This document shows positions 18,377 to 27,147 of a stretch of DNA of 64,000 bases, one piece after another; within the stretch, counting starts at the first letter, position 1, and every line of letters starts with the position of its first letter. This DNA is from Pseudanabaena sp. PCC 6802 (GTDB lineage Bacteria > Cyanobacteriota > Cyanobacteriia > Pseudanabaenales > Pseudanabaenaceae), in NCBI RefSeq assembly GCF_000332175.1, contig NZ_KB235910.1, positions 559,278-623,277 of the forward strand, written 5' to 3'. The translations under genes were made by a program, and so were the position numbers. Under the pieces are notes generated by a model. It searched no databases, was not told where the DNA came from, and saw only the letters and a program-made list of their open reading frames with translations.

Positions 18377-18565
18377 CAAATCCTGGTTTGTTATAGCCGT
18401 ATGCAGATTCTGTTAGGACAGGGGGAGTGGGGGCACAGCCCCCACGCAGGGGTGTAACCCCTGCACCCCGTCCTAAGCCTGTTGACTACAGCTATAACTC
18501 CTTTTCTTAGAGTCCGCGCAGTCAGACTTTGTTTGTGTAGCCGCGACTTCCAGTCGCCAGACAAA
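18377..18565 (+). repeat. Dispersed repeat split by a MITE-like element
   Basis: The left part (18377-18393) and right part (18495-18565) together match the uninterrupted repeat at 17053-17140. Between them sits the element at 18394-18494. Comparison shows the insertion duplicated the dinucleotide TA. Confidence 0.75.
18392..18496. mobile_element. MITE-like palindromic element, copy B, with TA target duplication
   Basis: Element 18394-18494 (101 bp) starting TAGCCGTATGCAG and ending CTACAGCTA, flanked by TA at 18392-18393 and 18495-18496. The interior has hairpin 1 (GTGGGGGCACAGCCCCCAC), hairpin 2 (GCAGGGGTGTAACCCCTGC) and a closing stem. The TA duplication is the hallmark of IS630/Tc1/mariner-type transposition. 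Non-coding. Confidence 0.8.
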
Positions 18566-18616
18566 CAGGAATAATCGATCCAGATGTGGTATCGCTCCCG
18601 AGAGCAGATCGGCAGA

Positions 18617-19891
18617 TCAGCGAATTAATCTTTGCAACAGGGCATCCTGTCCATCTCGAAACCCATCGATATCGCCGCCGCGATTGATAATCGCAAACCA
18701 CACGCGACCGTGTCTGGATGTCGCGATCGCGCCGCCCAGAGCGCTGACATTAGCCAGGGTTCCGGTTTTAATTACGGAATTGCGGGGGATATAGCGATCG
18801 CGCGCCACACCAGGATCCTGTCCCGACACAAAAAACACATCGCCAACCGTCAGGCGTTGGGCTTGCAGGTAGCGATCGATTGCCATAAACATGGCGCAAA
18901 TCGCGCGGGGCGAAATGCGATTTTCTTCGCCCAGGCCAGAACCGTTCGCAATTTGAACTTCCGCGCTCGGCACGCCTGTAATCTGCACTACCTTTTGGCG
19001 CACGGCTGAGGCACCACCCACTGCCCGTGCCAGCATCTCCGCCATGGCGTTATTGCTGTACATGTTCATTTTTTTCAGGATCGTCGCCAATGGCAGGGAA
19101 GGGTATTGCACGATTACTTGCATTTGGCCGGGCAGCCTGGACGCTACCTGGACGCTGCCGCGTATGACTACCTGCGATCGCGGCGTGCCACGGGGCAAAG
19201 TGTAGTACTGGGTTTCGACTTCCGACGACCAGAGCTGCGAGTCCAGCCCTTGTTTGAGCAAATTGCCAGCGGTGCGGGGATTGCTTTCAAAATTCATATA
19301 AAAGCGCCCCACAACAATCAAATTGCCATTTACTTGCCTAATTCCGGCCTGTTTGAGCGCATCGCCCAGCAAGATGGCGTTCTCCCACACAAAAAAGGGA
19401 TCTTCGCTACCCTGCACGATCAGATCGCCTTGCAGCACGCCATTTTGTAACGTCCCCGTTTTACCAATTATGGTGACAAACTTGTGTTGCGCGCCAAAGG
19501 TCTGCAAAGCCGCCAGCGTTGTTGCCACTTTGGTCAAAGAGGCGGCGGGTAATGGTGTAGTGCCCTGATGTCCCGCCAGATAGTTGGTATCGGTTTGCAA
19601 CCATACGCCTTGACTGCCGCTACCATAGCCTTGCGCTGCCAGGGAACCAACGTATTGCTGCACGATCGCGCTGTAAGCAGAATCTGGATTACCTGCCACT
19701 AATACGGGAATATCTACACGATCCTGTTGGAGATCGCTTTGCAATTTATCGTGAGCCTCCTGCCCCGATTTGGTACTAACAGCAGACTCAGCCGCCACCG
19801 ACGTAACTTTATTGGGCGTGACTAACGAGCAACCAGAAATTGCCGCGATCGCAGCCAGCAAAGTTACGGTTAAGCAAGAGTTGCGCATCAC
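18617..19891 (-). CDS. dacB: D-alanyl-D-alanine carboxypeptidase/endopeptidase, PBP4 type (peptidase S13)
   Basis: Penicillin-binding enzyme that trims or cleaves peptidoglycan cross-links in the periplasm. 424 residues. The N-terminus has a lipoprotein signal with lipobox ISGC (Cys21), so it is predicted to be membrane anchored. The active-site motifs are SLTK (Ser118-Lys121), SNN (279-281) and KTG (375-377). At ~424 residues it is close to the family's usual 450-480 but with a shorter inserted domain. It is alone on its transcript; the next genes leftwards are repeats and chlI. Confidence 0.9.
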   Translation of the reverse strand: MMRNSCLTVTLLAAIAAISGCSLVTPNKVTSVAAESAVSTKSGQEAHDKLQSDLQQDRVDIPVLVAGNPDSAYSAIVQQYVGSLAAQGYGSGSQGVWLQTDTNYLAGHQGTTPLPAASLTKVATTLAALQTFGAQHKFVTIIGKTGTLQNGVLQGDLIVQGSEDPFFVWENAILLGDALKQAGIRQVNGNLIVVGRFYMNFESNPRTAGNLLKQGLDSQLWSSEVETQYYTLPRGTPRSQVVIRGSVQVASRLPGQMQVIVQYPSLPLATILKKMNMYSNNAMAEMLARAVGGASAVRQKVVQITGVPSAEVQIANGSGLGEENRISPRAICAMFMAIDRYLQAQRLTVGDVFFVSGQDPGVARDRYIPRNSVIKTGTLANVSALGGAIATSRHGRVWFAIINRGGDIDGFRDGQDALLQRLIR

Positions 19892-20082
19892 GATCTTGAA
19901 GTTAATAGCAAAGGCGATCGCATTGTAATGTCATGTGCCAGTTTTTGCTACCCAGGAAGCTTATAAGCTATTTGGATTTTTATAGCAGAAATGTTATACT
20001 GAAATCGCCCATTCACCCCAAGACCGAATTCATGGCATAAAACTAGTTCTAAATACTCGATTCACGATAGTTGGAGGGGTGA

Positions 20083-20382
20083 GTGCGTTTTCGCTTTAAA
20101 GACAAAAAACTGGAAGCCCTTTACACCGAAGAGAAAGATGCTCGCAAATACCCAAATGTAGTTGATGATTTCTTTGAGGTTATGGCGATCGTTGATGCGG
20201 CGTTGGACGAACGAGACTTGTATGCCCAGAAGGGATTGCATTTTGAGAAGCTCGCCGGACAACGTGGGAAAAAGGGAGAGCGATCGCTGCGTTTGAATAA
20301 GCAGTGGCGGTTAATTGTCACCTTGGAAAAAGACGATGCAGGCTCGTACCTCCAGATCGTCGCTATTGAAGACTATCACTAA
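20083..20382 (+). CDS. higB: HigB/RelE-family toxin
   Basis: 99 residues from a GTG start at 20083, preceded by GGAGG. The RelE/HigB fold is suggested by FEKLAGQRGKKGERSLRLNKQWRLIVTL, with the conserved RLNKQWRLI strand that carries catalytic basic residues. Members are ribosome-dependent mRNA interferases. It is followed after 26 bp by a HigA-type antitoxin, the toxin-first order typical of higBA. The family fit is good; activity is inferred. Confidence 0.88.
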   Translation: MRFRFKDKKLEALYTEEKDARKYPNVVDDFFEVMAIVDAALDERDLYAQKGLHFEKLAGQRGKKGERSLRLNKQWRLIVTLEKDDAGSYLQIVAIEDYH

Positions 20383-20408
20383 ATGAGAGAGCTAAGGAAG
20401 TGGCAACA

Positions 20409-21494
20409 ATGATTCAAGCATTAACACCAGCAAGAGTTCCGCCCCCAGGAAGGATTTTGAGCCGCGAGTTGGAAGCTCGTGGCTGGACGCAGAAGGATCT
20501 AGCTGAAATTACAGGTCGTCCAATTCAAACAATCAATGAGATCGTTCAGGCAAAGAAACAAATTACACCTGATACAGCGTTGGATTTGGGCGAAGCTTTT
20601 GGAACTTCTGCCGAGTTTTGGACAAATTTGGAAACGAAATATCGGCTATATCTAGCACGGAAAGACGATCGAGAACGAGAAATTGCCCGTAAAAGCCAGC
20701 TTTATAGCTTAGCTCCAATTTCGGAGTTAATTAAGCGAGACTGGATTCAAGCGACGGATAGCCTTGACGATCTGGAAAGGCAAGTCTGCAAATTTTTTGG
20801 CATTGATTCGATCGATCGACCTCCTAAACTGGCAATTAATTTTCGCTGTTCGCAAGAGCGCAGTCCTGAAGCGATCGCCCAACTTGCATGGGCGAAGCAA
20901 GTTGAGAATCTAGCAAAGCAGCAAACGGTAGGGAATTTCGATCGCAAGCGCTTACAAGCAGCGATTCCGAAGATTCTGGCATGTGCAGAGCATCCAGAAG
21001 ACTTAGCAAAAGTACCTGACTTATTGCGATCGCTAGGCATCTATTTTGTTATTGTGCCGCATCTCAGTAAGACTTATCTAGATGGCGCTGCGTTCTATTT
21101 AGCAAAGCATCCTGTGATAGCGCTGACATTGCGATATGACCGCATAGATTCGTTTTGGTTTACCCTCATGCATGAGTTAGGACATATTGTGGCGGGGCAT
21201 CAGGGCAGCTATCTAGACGATCTGGGCAATCTTGCCCCAACGGATGAAGAAACGGAAGCCAACCAACTTGCTGCCAACTGGCTAATCGATCCACTTGCAT
21301 TTCAGGATTTTGTGCGTAAGAACCAACCTCGTTTCTCTCGCAGGGTGATCGAGCAATTTGCCCATAGCCAAAAGCGACATCCTGGCATTATTTTAGGACG
21401 CTTGCACAACGACCAACTAGTTCCTCACAAAAACTTGAGAGCATTGCTAGTTAAAATTAGTCTATTGCTAGTTGCAATAGATGGCATACCGTAA
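20409..21494 (+). CDS. higA: HigA-type antitoxin fused to an ImmA/IrrE metallopeptidase domain
   Basis: 361 residues from ATG 20409; an in-frame GTG at 20400 abuts the Shine-Dalgarno AAGGAAG and leaves no spacer, so ATG is preferred. Residues ~10-90 are a HigA-type XRE helix-turn-helix (PPGRILSRELEARGWTQKDLAE, GRPIQTINEIV). Residues ~200-330 are an ImmA/IrrE zinc peptidase with HELGH at about 255-259 and the downstream EEEANQLAA-like helix (DEETEANQLAANWL) for the third ligand. Classical HigA is ~100 residues, so the extra domain more than triples its size. Likely represses its own operon and neutralises HigB; the peptidase could cleave a regulator or itself on stress. Confidence 0.88.
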   Translation: MIQALTPARVPPPGRILSRELEARGWTQKDLAEITGRPIQTINEIVQAKKQITPDTALDLGEAFGTSAEFWTNLETKYRLYLARKDDREREIARKSQLYSLAPISELIKRDWIQATDSLDDLERQVCKFFGIDSIDRPPKLAINFRCSQERSPEAIAQLAWAKQVENLAKQQTVGNFDRKRLQAAIPKILACAEHPEDLAKVPDLLRSLGIYFVIVPHLSKTYLDGAAFYLAKHPVIALTLRYDRIDSFWFTLMHELGHIVAGHQGSYLDDLGNLAPTDEETEANQLAANWLIDPLAFQDFVRKNQPRFSRRVIEQFAHSQKRHPGIILGRLHNDQLVPHKNLRALLVKISLLLVAIDGIP

Positions 21495-22126
21495 GGAATG
21501 CATCCATAAAATGAGAGAGTAAGTAAACAAGTTTAAAGGTATATTTCAAACAATTTAGTTCACATTGAGAAGACTTATGGATCTAGCATGGGTAAAGTTC
21601 ACGTGGTATAAACGCTTAGAATCTTCGACTCTCAAGACATCGGGGAAAGTTATTGCCTTGGCAATAAAATAGAATGCAATCTATAGCGCAGCATAAATAA
21701 TAGATGGATGCTTAAAGTAACTCCTAATGTGGGCAGGCAATCTCTGCAATTTCTGCAGTTGAGATAGCACTCTATGTTTTAATTGACTCAGGTTTCGCGT
21801 CAAAGGTTTGGCATGAACTCGCTGTTTAACATCACCATTGAGGTACTCTACTGGATTCAACTGCGGTGAATAGGAAGGTAAATAAAATAACTCGATCTCC
21901 TGGGAGTGCTGCTCTAACCATTGCTGGACGGGGCGCTCTCGGTGGACGGGATGACGATCCACGATCCAAAACAGTTTGGCTGAGCGCTTGTCAATCAACC
22001 GTTGCAGAAATTCAATAAATACTGGAGCCGTCAAGGTACAGGTGTAAAGCATAAATTGAATCGTACCTTGATGGCTGATGCTAGCAATGAAATTCAACCT
22101 TGTCCGTTCGCGTTTACTGGGACGAA

Positions 22127-23476
22127 GAGACTGATCAGAATTTTGTGTAAGCGGTCTAGAATCACAAAAACCAAGGAGACCGCAACATGTTAAGAGGCAA
22201 ACAAGCAACTAATCGTACAGATGAACTACTAGACGAGTTGGTGTCAGAGTGCCATAGCCCCGAGGACATTCTAGGAGAATCGGGCTTACTGAAGCAACTG
22301 AGTCAACGACTAATCGAGCGAGCGCTCACGGGAGAGCTGAGCCATCACCTCAAATCAAGCACGCCTAAGGGAGAGGAAGCGGTAGAAGACGAAGTTGTGC
22401 GACGCAACAGCCGCAATGGCTACTCGCAGAAGACGGTGCAGTCGCAACAGGGCGAAATGGAGTTGTCGATACCGCGAGACCGTAACGGCGAGTTTGACCC
22501 CGTGCTGGTACCGAAACACCAAAGGCGAATAGCAGGACTCGATGAGAAAATCCTGGCTATGTATGCACGGGGATTAAGCACCCGAGACATTAGTGCTCAA
22601 CTCGAAGAACTCTATGGTGCCAAGATCTCCGCCGCACTCATCAGTGAGGTCACTGATGCAGTTAGCGACGAGGTCAAGGCTTGGCAGTGCCGTCCCCTGG
22701 AACCTGTATATCCCATCATTTACCTCGATGCCCTCTACGTGAATATCAAGGTGTCGGGTCGGGTGAGCAAGCGAGCGGTCTATGTCGTCTTGGGTATTAC
22801 GGTTGAGGGCAACAAAGAATTGCTTGGGCTGTGGATTGGGGAGGTGGAATCCGAAGGCGCTAAGTTCTGGCTCAAGGTGCTGACTGACCTCAAAAACCGT
22901 GGGGTCAAGGACATTCTGATTGCCTGTTGCGATGGCTTAGTGGGATTCCCCAGGCGATTGAGGCTGTTTTCCCGCAAACCCAGGTGCAACTATGTATTGT
23001 GCATCTGATCCGCAACTGTTTGCGTCATGTGCCCTGGAAAGACGCTAAAGCTGTTGTGGCTGACCTCAAGCCCATTTATCATGCTGCCACTTTGGCAGAA
23101 GCCGAAGCTGCGCTTGAGGCTTTTGCCGCCAAGTGGGATCGCCTATACCCCGCGATTAGCCAAATCTGGCTGCGCCATTGGCAGAACATTATCCCCATCT
23201 TTGACTATCCCATGGACATCCGCAAAGTCATCTACACTACCAATGCCATTGAATCCCTCAATCGCTCCCTGCGCAAGGTGATTAAAACCAAGGCTGTCTT
23301 CCCCGATGAGGAATCTGTCTTCAAGCTCATGTTCTTGGCCATGCATAACATTGCCAAGCGTTGGACTCGCCCCCTTAAAGATTGGAAGGCAGCGTTGTCA
23401 TATTTTGCTATCCTATTCCCAGGACGTTTAAATTACTGACCTTATTTCTCGCTTACACAAAAATCTGAGCACTCTC
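22127..23476 (+). mobile_element. IS256-family insertion sequence
   Basis: 1,350 bp. Imperfect terminal inverted repeats of ~26 bp (GAGACTGATCAGAATTTTGT on the left; GAGAGTGCTCAGATTTTTGT reading inward on the right). Flanked by an 8-bp target duplication GGGACGAA at 22119-22126 and 23477-23484, the length expected for IS256. Inserted in the IS630 transposase gene. Confidence 0.92.
22187..23439 (+). pseudogene. IS256-family (mutator type) transposase, frameshifted
   Basis: Frame 1 runs 22187-23008 with LDEKILAMYARGLSTRDI and the first catalytic Asp region YPIIYLDALYVNIK. Frame 2 resumes from ~22951 with QAIEAVFPQTQVQLCIVHLIRN and continues to YTTNAIESLNRSLRKVI, ending at 23439. The break falls in a run of four C at 22948-22951: one more C would give the family sequence DGLxGFPQAIEAVFP. 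Restored, the protein would be ~417 residues, near the family's ~400. The single-base loss makes this copy inactive unless ribosomes slip. Confidence 0.88.
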
Positions 23477-23977
23477 GGGACGAATTTCAGGCGGATGTCC
23501 CTTGGGGGCGTAGCCTCGCCCCCCATACTCATCAGAACTGAGTCCCGATTCATCTCCCCACTCGATGTCGGCACCTTCTGCTTGCGCTTGGCGCTCAATC
23601 GCGGGATATTCTTCCTGTAACCAGCGTTTCACGGCGGCGGGGTCTTGCTCGTAAGCACGTTCGATGGGCTTCTGAGGGCTGTAGCCCCATCGTTGGAGAT
23701 ATTCCCCCACTGTGCGTATCGGCATCTCCACTCCTAATTCTTGCTCGATTAGTGTTTGCACGGCTCGTCTAGTCCACAAGGCGCTCTCGATCTGGTAATC
23801 CTCTGGACTATGCCCCTGCAGCATCGCCGCAATGGTTGCTTCCTCTGCCGCACTTAAAGTTCGCCCTTCCCCCACCTCTCGTCCTCGTCTCTGCTGAAAC
23901 AGGGCTGCTTCTCCATAATCTTGATACGCCCACCACCACTCGCTAATCGTGTTACGATGAATCCCCAGGTACTCACT

Positions 23978-24924
23978 AGACCTCTTGCAGATTAGGTTGA
24001 GGTTGAGTTGCCAAAGAACCCCAAGATAGGAAAATATCAGGACATAGCAATAACGAAAAAGCGTCCTGATGATGAACTATATAATAGCGCAAACCCTACC
24101 TGCTGCACACTTTAAGCGTCGATTTGGTATCGAGACTAATACGTTCAAAGCAATTGTGAAAGTGCTTAAACCAGAGTGGCGAGCAACGCCAACACCTGGA
24201 GCCAAGCCTAAACTCGGACTAGAAGACCGCATATTGGTTGCCTTCGAGTATTGGCGGGAATATCGCACCTACTTTCACATCGCCACTAGTTGGGGCATCA
24301 GCGAGTCTACAGTTTGTCGAATAGTGCATTGGGTAGAGGAGACTTTAATCCGCTCACGTCGCTTTCGACTACCTGGGAAGCGCCAGTTGGTGCGGGGCTT
24401 TGGGATACCTACAGTCGCGACGTTGATGTGACTGAAACTCGCATTGAGCGTCCTAAGCGGCACCAACGTGCCTTTTATAGCGGCAAACAGAAAGGGCACA
24501 CGCTCAAATGTCAACTCATAATTGACGCTCTTACTGGGCAGATTATCTGTACGTTTTTCGGCAAGGGGCGACGGCATGATTTCAAGCTGTTCAAAGCTTC
24601 TGGCATCCATTTCCATCCTCAAACCGAGAGTTTGCAGGACAAGGGTTATCAAGGCATCCAGAAACTGCATCTCTACTGCCGCTTACCCCACAAGAAACCG
24701 AAAGGTGGTCAGCTTACGCCTGAGCAGAAAGCGTTCAACCGCCAACTTGCGCGCCAACGGGTTGGCATTGAGCATGTTAATCGCCGCTTGAAGATCTTCC
24801 GCATCTTATCTGGACGCTATCGCAATCGTCGTCACCGCTTTGGTTTGCGTTGCAATCTAATTGCTGGTCTCTACAATTTTGAACGCTCTCAAGGCTCCTC
24901 AGTTGGCTAATTTGCAAGAGGTCT
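23978..24924 (+). mobile_element. IS5-family insertion sequence (DDE_Tnp_4 type)
   Basis: 947 bp with terminal inverted repeats AGACCTCTTGCAGATTAG on the left and AGACCTCTTGCAAATTAG reading inward on the right (one mismatch). Flanked by a 3-bp duplication ACT (23975-23977 and 24925-24927). Inserted near the 5' end of the IS630 transposase gene. Confidence 0.9.
24069..24910 (+). pseudogene. IS5-family transposase in two frames
   Basis: The first frame (24069-24431, 120 residues) carries the N-terminal helical region and the helix-turn-helix (SWGISESTVCRIVHWVEE). The second (usable from ~24415 to 24910) carries the catalytic part: DVTETRIERPKRHQ with the first Asp, YSGKQKGHTLKCQ, HDFKLFK, DKGYQGI and RVGIEHVNRRLKIFRIL. 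The catalytic frame is -1 relative to the first. Some IS5 relatives use programmed frameshifting, but I find no convincing slippery heptamer before the TGA at 24429, so a mutation is equally likely. Confidence 0.8.
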
Positions 24925-26298
24925 ACTGATATCACATACTCGTTTCCCTTGCTCTCGCAGTCGGATCGCTTGCTGACGAAGGTAATTTTGCGTCTCTATC
25001 GATAGGTGTCGGCCATCGGGTTTATCCATGTCAAACCTCCTTGTGCCTTTACTTCTATTATCCTATGCTTTCTTTTTCATTGCCGAAGCAATATAGCAAT
25101 TGTTGGGCCGAATGAAGCAGGGAAGAGTTCAATCCTCAAAGCTCTAGAACATCTAAACCATAACGATTCTTTTTCGCAAAGTGATTTAACTCGTGGTAAA
25201 GAGATCCAAGAAAATGATGTAGTAATTGAAGCCTGCTTTCTTCTTGAAGATTGCGATCGTGAAGTACTTTCAGGTTTATATGAAGGTGCCAACATTAGGC
25301 AATTTAGGGTTCGCAAGTTGTCTAATGGGCATAGAGAATATGACACTATACCCTCAATACAGCGAGATCCCTCACATCGACATCATTTATTGAGTTGTTT
25401 GAAAACAGCTTTAGATAGCACAGAACTCAGCGGGCTAGATATTAACAATAATGAAGAATTCCTTGCAGAGGAAGTAGAAAAGCTGATTTATGAATTAGAA
25501 AATACTGATAAAGATCTTGATGGGAATACATTGCAGAAATTAAATGAATTGAAATCTGCTCTTACCTTAGAAAATGAGGAAAAAGGATCGCAAATTCTTA
25601 ATGACTTATGTTCTGCTATAGATTCTTTAATTGCTAGTGAACAGGACATAGAACCAAATAAAAGGGCACAGGAAATGTTAATTTCGCGAGTTCCCAAAAT
25701 ACTGCTTTTTAGCGAGGATCAGCGTAAATTAGAGTCTACATATAATTTGTCTCACTCTGATTTTTCCCTATCCCCTGCACTCCAAAACCTGACAAATTTA
25801 GCAAATTTAGATTTAGCCAACCTTAAAAGTGCTATTTCCAAAAATGACCAAGCTAGGATTGGAACTATTTTAAATAAAGCAAACGATCAAATAACTAGAG
25901 TTGTTCAAGGCAAGTGGTCACAGTCAGGAGTTAAAGTCACTTTATCAATCAGTAACAATTATACATTAAATGTTCTTATTGAAGATGAGCGAAGAGACTG
26001 TACTAACCTGTACGATCGCAGTGATGGGTTACGCCAATTTGTAGCATTAATAAACTTCCTCGAAGCAGAACATGCCGATCAAAAACCAATCTTGTTAATT
26101 GATGAGGCAGAAACTCACCTGCACTATGATGCACAAGCAGATTTAATGAATATGTTTGCGACGCAACAACTAGCATCAAAAATCATATACACAACGCATT
26201 CGGCAGGCTGTTTACCTGAAGATTGAAGTGGCCCCAATCGCCTGAACAACTTTGAGGGATCTCTAAGCTCTGAGAAATTGAGATCTCTAATTTCCTCA

Positions 26299-27147
26299 TC
26301 AAGTGGTTTTAGGAAATGATTCTCCAGTGGAGACACTACCTGAAAGCCTTTCCCAGTAAACAAGTTCTGGGGTGCGATAATTCAATGCTTGATGCGGACG
26401 CTCTTGATTATACCAATTAAACCATTTTCGTACTTCCTTATTCAAATGAATACCATCTTCGAAAGCGATTAAGTAAATCAACTCGTATTTCAGCGATCGC
26501 CACAACCGTTCGATGAAAATGTTGTCGTAAAACCGTCCACGCCCATCCATGCTGATTTGCACTCCAGAGGCTTTCAGACATCCTGTAAAGGCATTTGCGG
26601 TAAACTGACTGCCTCGATCCGAGTTAAAAATCTCAGGACTGCCATACTGAGCAATTGCCTCCTGCAAGGCTTCAATGCAAAACCTTACTTCTAAGGTGTT
26701 TGAAATCCGCCAAGACAAGACTTTCCGACTGTACCAGTCCATCATTGCCACGAGATAGAAATGCCCTTTCAGTACTGGCAAATAGGTGATATCAGTACAC
26801 CAGACCTGATTGGCGTCGGTAATAGCTAATCCACGCAGCAGATAGGGATATACCTGATGCTCTGGATGTGCCTGGCTTAAACGGGGCTTGGGATAAATCG
26901 CTGCTATCCCCAACTGACGCATCAACCGTTGTACCCGTTTGCGATTCACCTCATGACCTTGTTGGCGCAGCACTACGGTCATGCGACGACTACCATAAAA
27001 TGGTGTTTCTAAGTATTGCTGGTCAATCAGCTTTAACAATCTCAACTCTTCCTCTGTGGGTGCTTGCGGTTGATAGTAGAAGCTGGAACGAGCAATCCCT
27101 AGCAATTGGCATTGCCGCACCATACTCAGTTCACAATGGTCAGACAC
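26299..27147 (-). CDS. IS3-family transposase OrfB (integrase catalytic subunit)
   Basis: 282 residues with an N-terminal HTH_21 region (YGSRRMTVVLRQQGHEVNRKRVQRLM) and the rve integrase core: WCTDITYLP (first Asp), NSDRGSQFTANAF (second Asp) and the Glu in FIERLWRSLKYE. Ends with NWYNQERPHQALNYRTP, typical of IS3. Its GTG start overlaps the orfA stop (TAGTG), suggesting stop-start coupling or a frameshift product. The frame is intact. Confidence 0.93.
   Translation of the reverse strand: MSDHCELSMVRQCQLLGIARSSFYYQPQAPTEEELRLLKLIDQQYLETPFYGSRRMTVVLRQQGHEVNRKRVQRLMRQLGIAAIYPKPRLSQAHPEHQVYPYLLRGLAITDANQVWCTDITYLPVLKGHFYLVAMMDWYSRKVLSWRISNTLEVRFCIEALQEAIAQYGSPEIFNSDRGSQFTANAFTGCLKASGVQISMDGRGRFYDNIFIERLWRSLKYELIYLIAFEDGIHLNKEVRKWFNWYNQERPHQALNYRTPELVYWERLSGSVSTGESFPKTT

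Larger units (their letters stand above)
21681..25029 (-). pseudogene. IS630-family transposase, interrupted twice
   Basis: Three pieces on the minus strand: 25029-24925 (MDKPDGRHLSIETQNY...), 23974-23477 (helix-turn-helix EYLGIHRNTISEWWWAY, then IEWGDESGLSSDE with the first catalytic Asp) and 22118-21681 (LFWIVDRHPVHR and LPSYSPQLNPVEYLN with the second Asp and Glu). Joined after removing one copy of each target duplication they give 1,041 nt, exactly 346 codons plus stop, with no frameshift. The gene was therefore intact before the IS256 and IS5 insertions, and is now dead. Confidence 0.88.
21651..25093 (-). mobile_element. IS630-family element carrying two other insertion sequences
   Basis: Bounded by TA duplications (21651-21652 and 25092-25093). 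The ends are inverted repeats: TTGCCTTGGCAATAAAA on the left and TTGCTTCGGCAATGAAAA on the right (minus strand). Without the two inner insertions and their duplications it would be 1,131 bp, a normal IS630 size. It sits inside the ATPase gene. Confidence 0.88.
21577..26226 (+). pseudogene. AAA/OLD-like ATPase gene split by a nested IS630 element and truncated by IS3
   Basis: The N-terminal 25 codons lie at 21577-21651 (MDLAWVKFTWYKRLESST...) and the rest at 25092-26226. Deleting 21651-25091 rejoins them in frame as GKVIAIVGPNEAGKSSILKAL, which completes the Walker A. Downstream are a helical middle region, then DGLRQFVALINFLEAEH, Walker B PILLIDEAETHLH and TTHSAG. This is the SMC-like ATPase of the OLD/AAA_15/AAA_21 group, often found in phage-defence loci. 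The 3' end stops at PED followed by TGA supplied by the IS3 terminus; a C-terminal TOPRIM or similar part is missing. It starts 82 bp after the HigA-ImmA stop on the same strand, so it may once have belonged to that operon. Confidence 0.85.

Noticed and set aside
21653-25091. The window's IS630 as the source of the MITE-like elements
   Set aside because: Its terminal repeats (TTGCCTTGGCAAT) do not match the element ends (TAGCCGTA or TAGCGGTT); only the TA target is shared.
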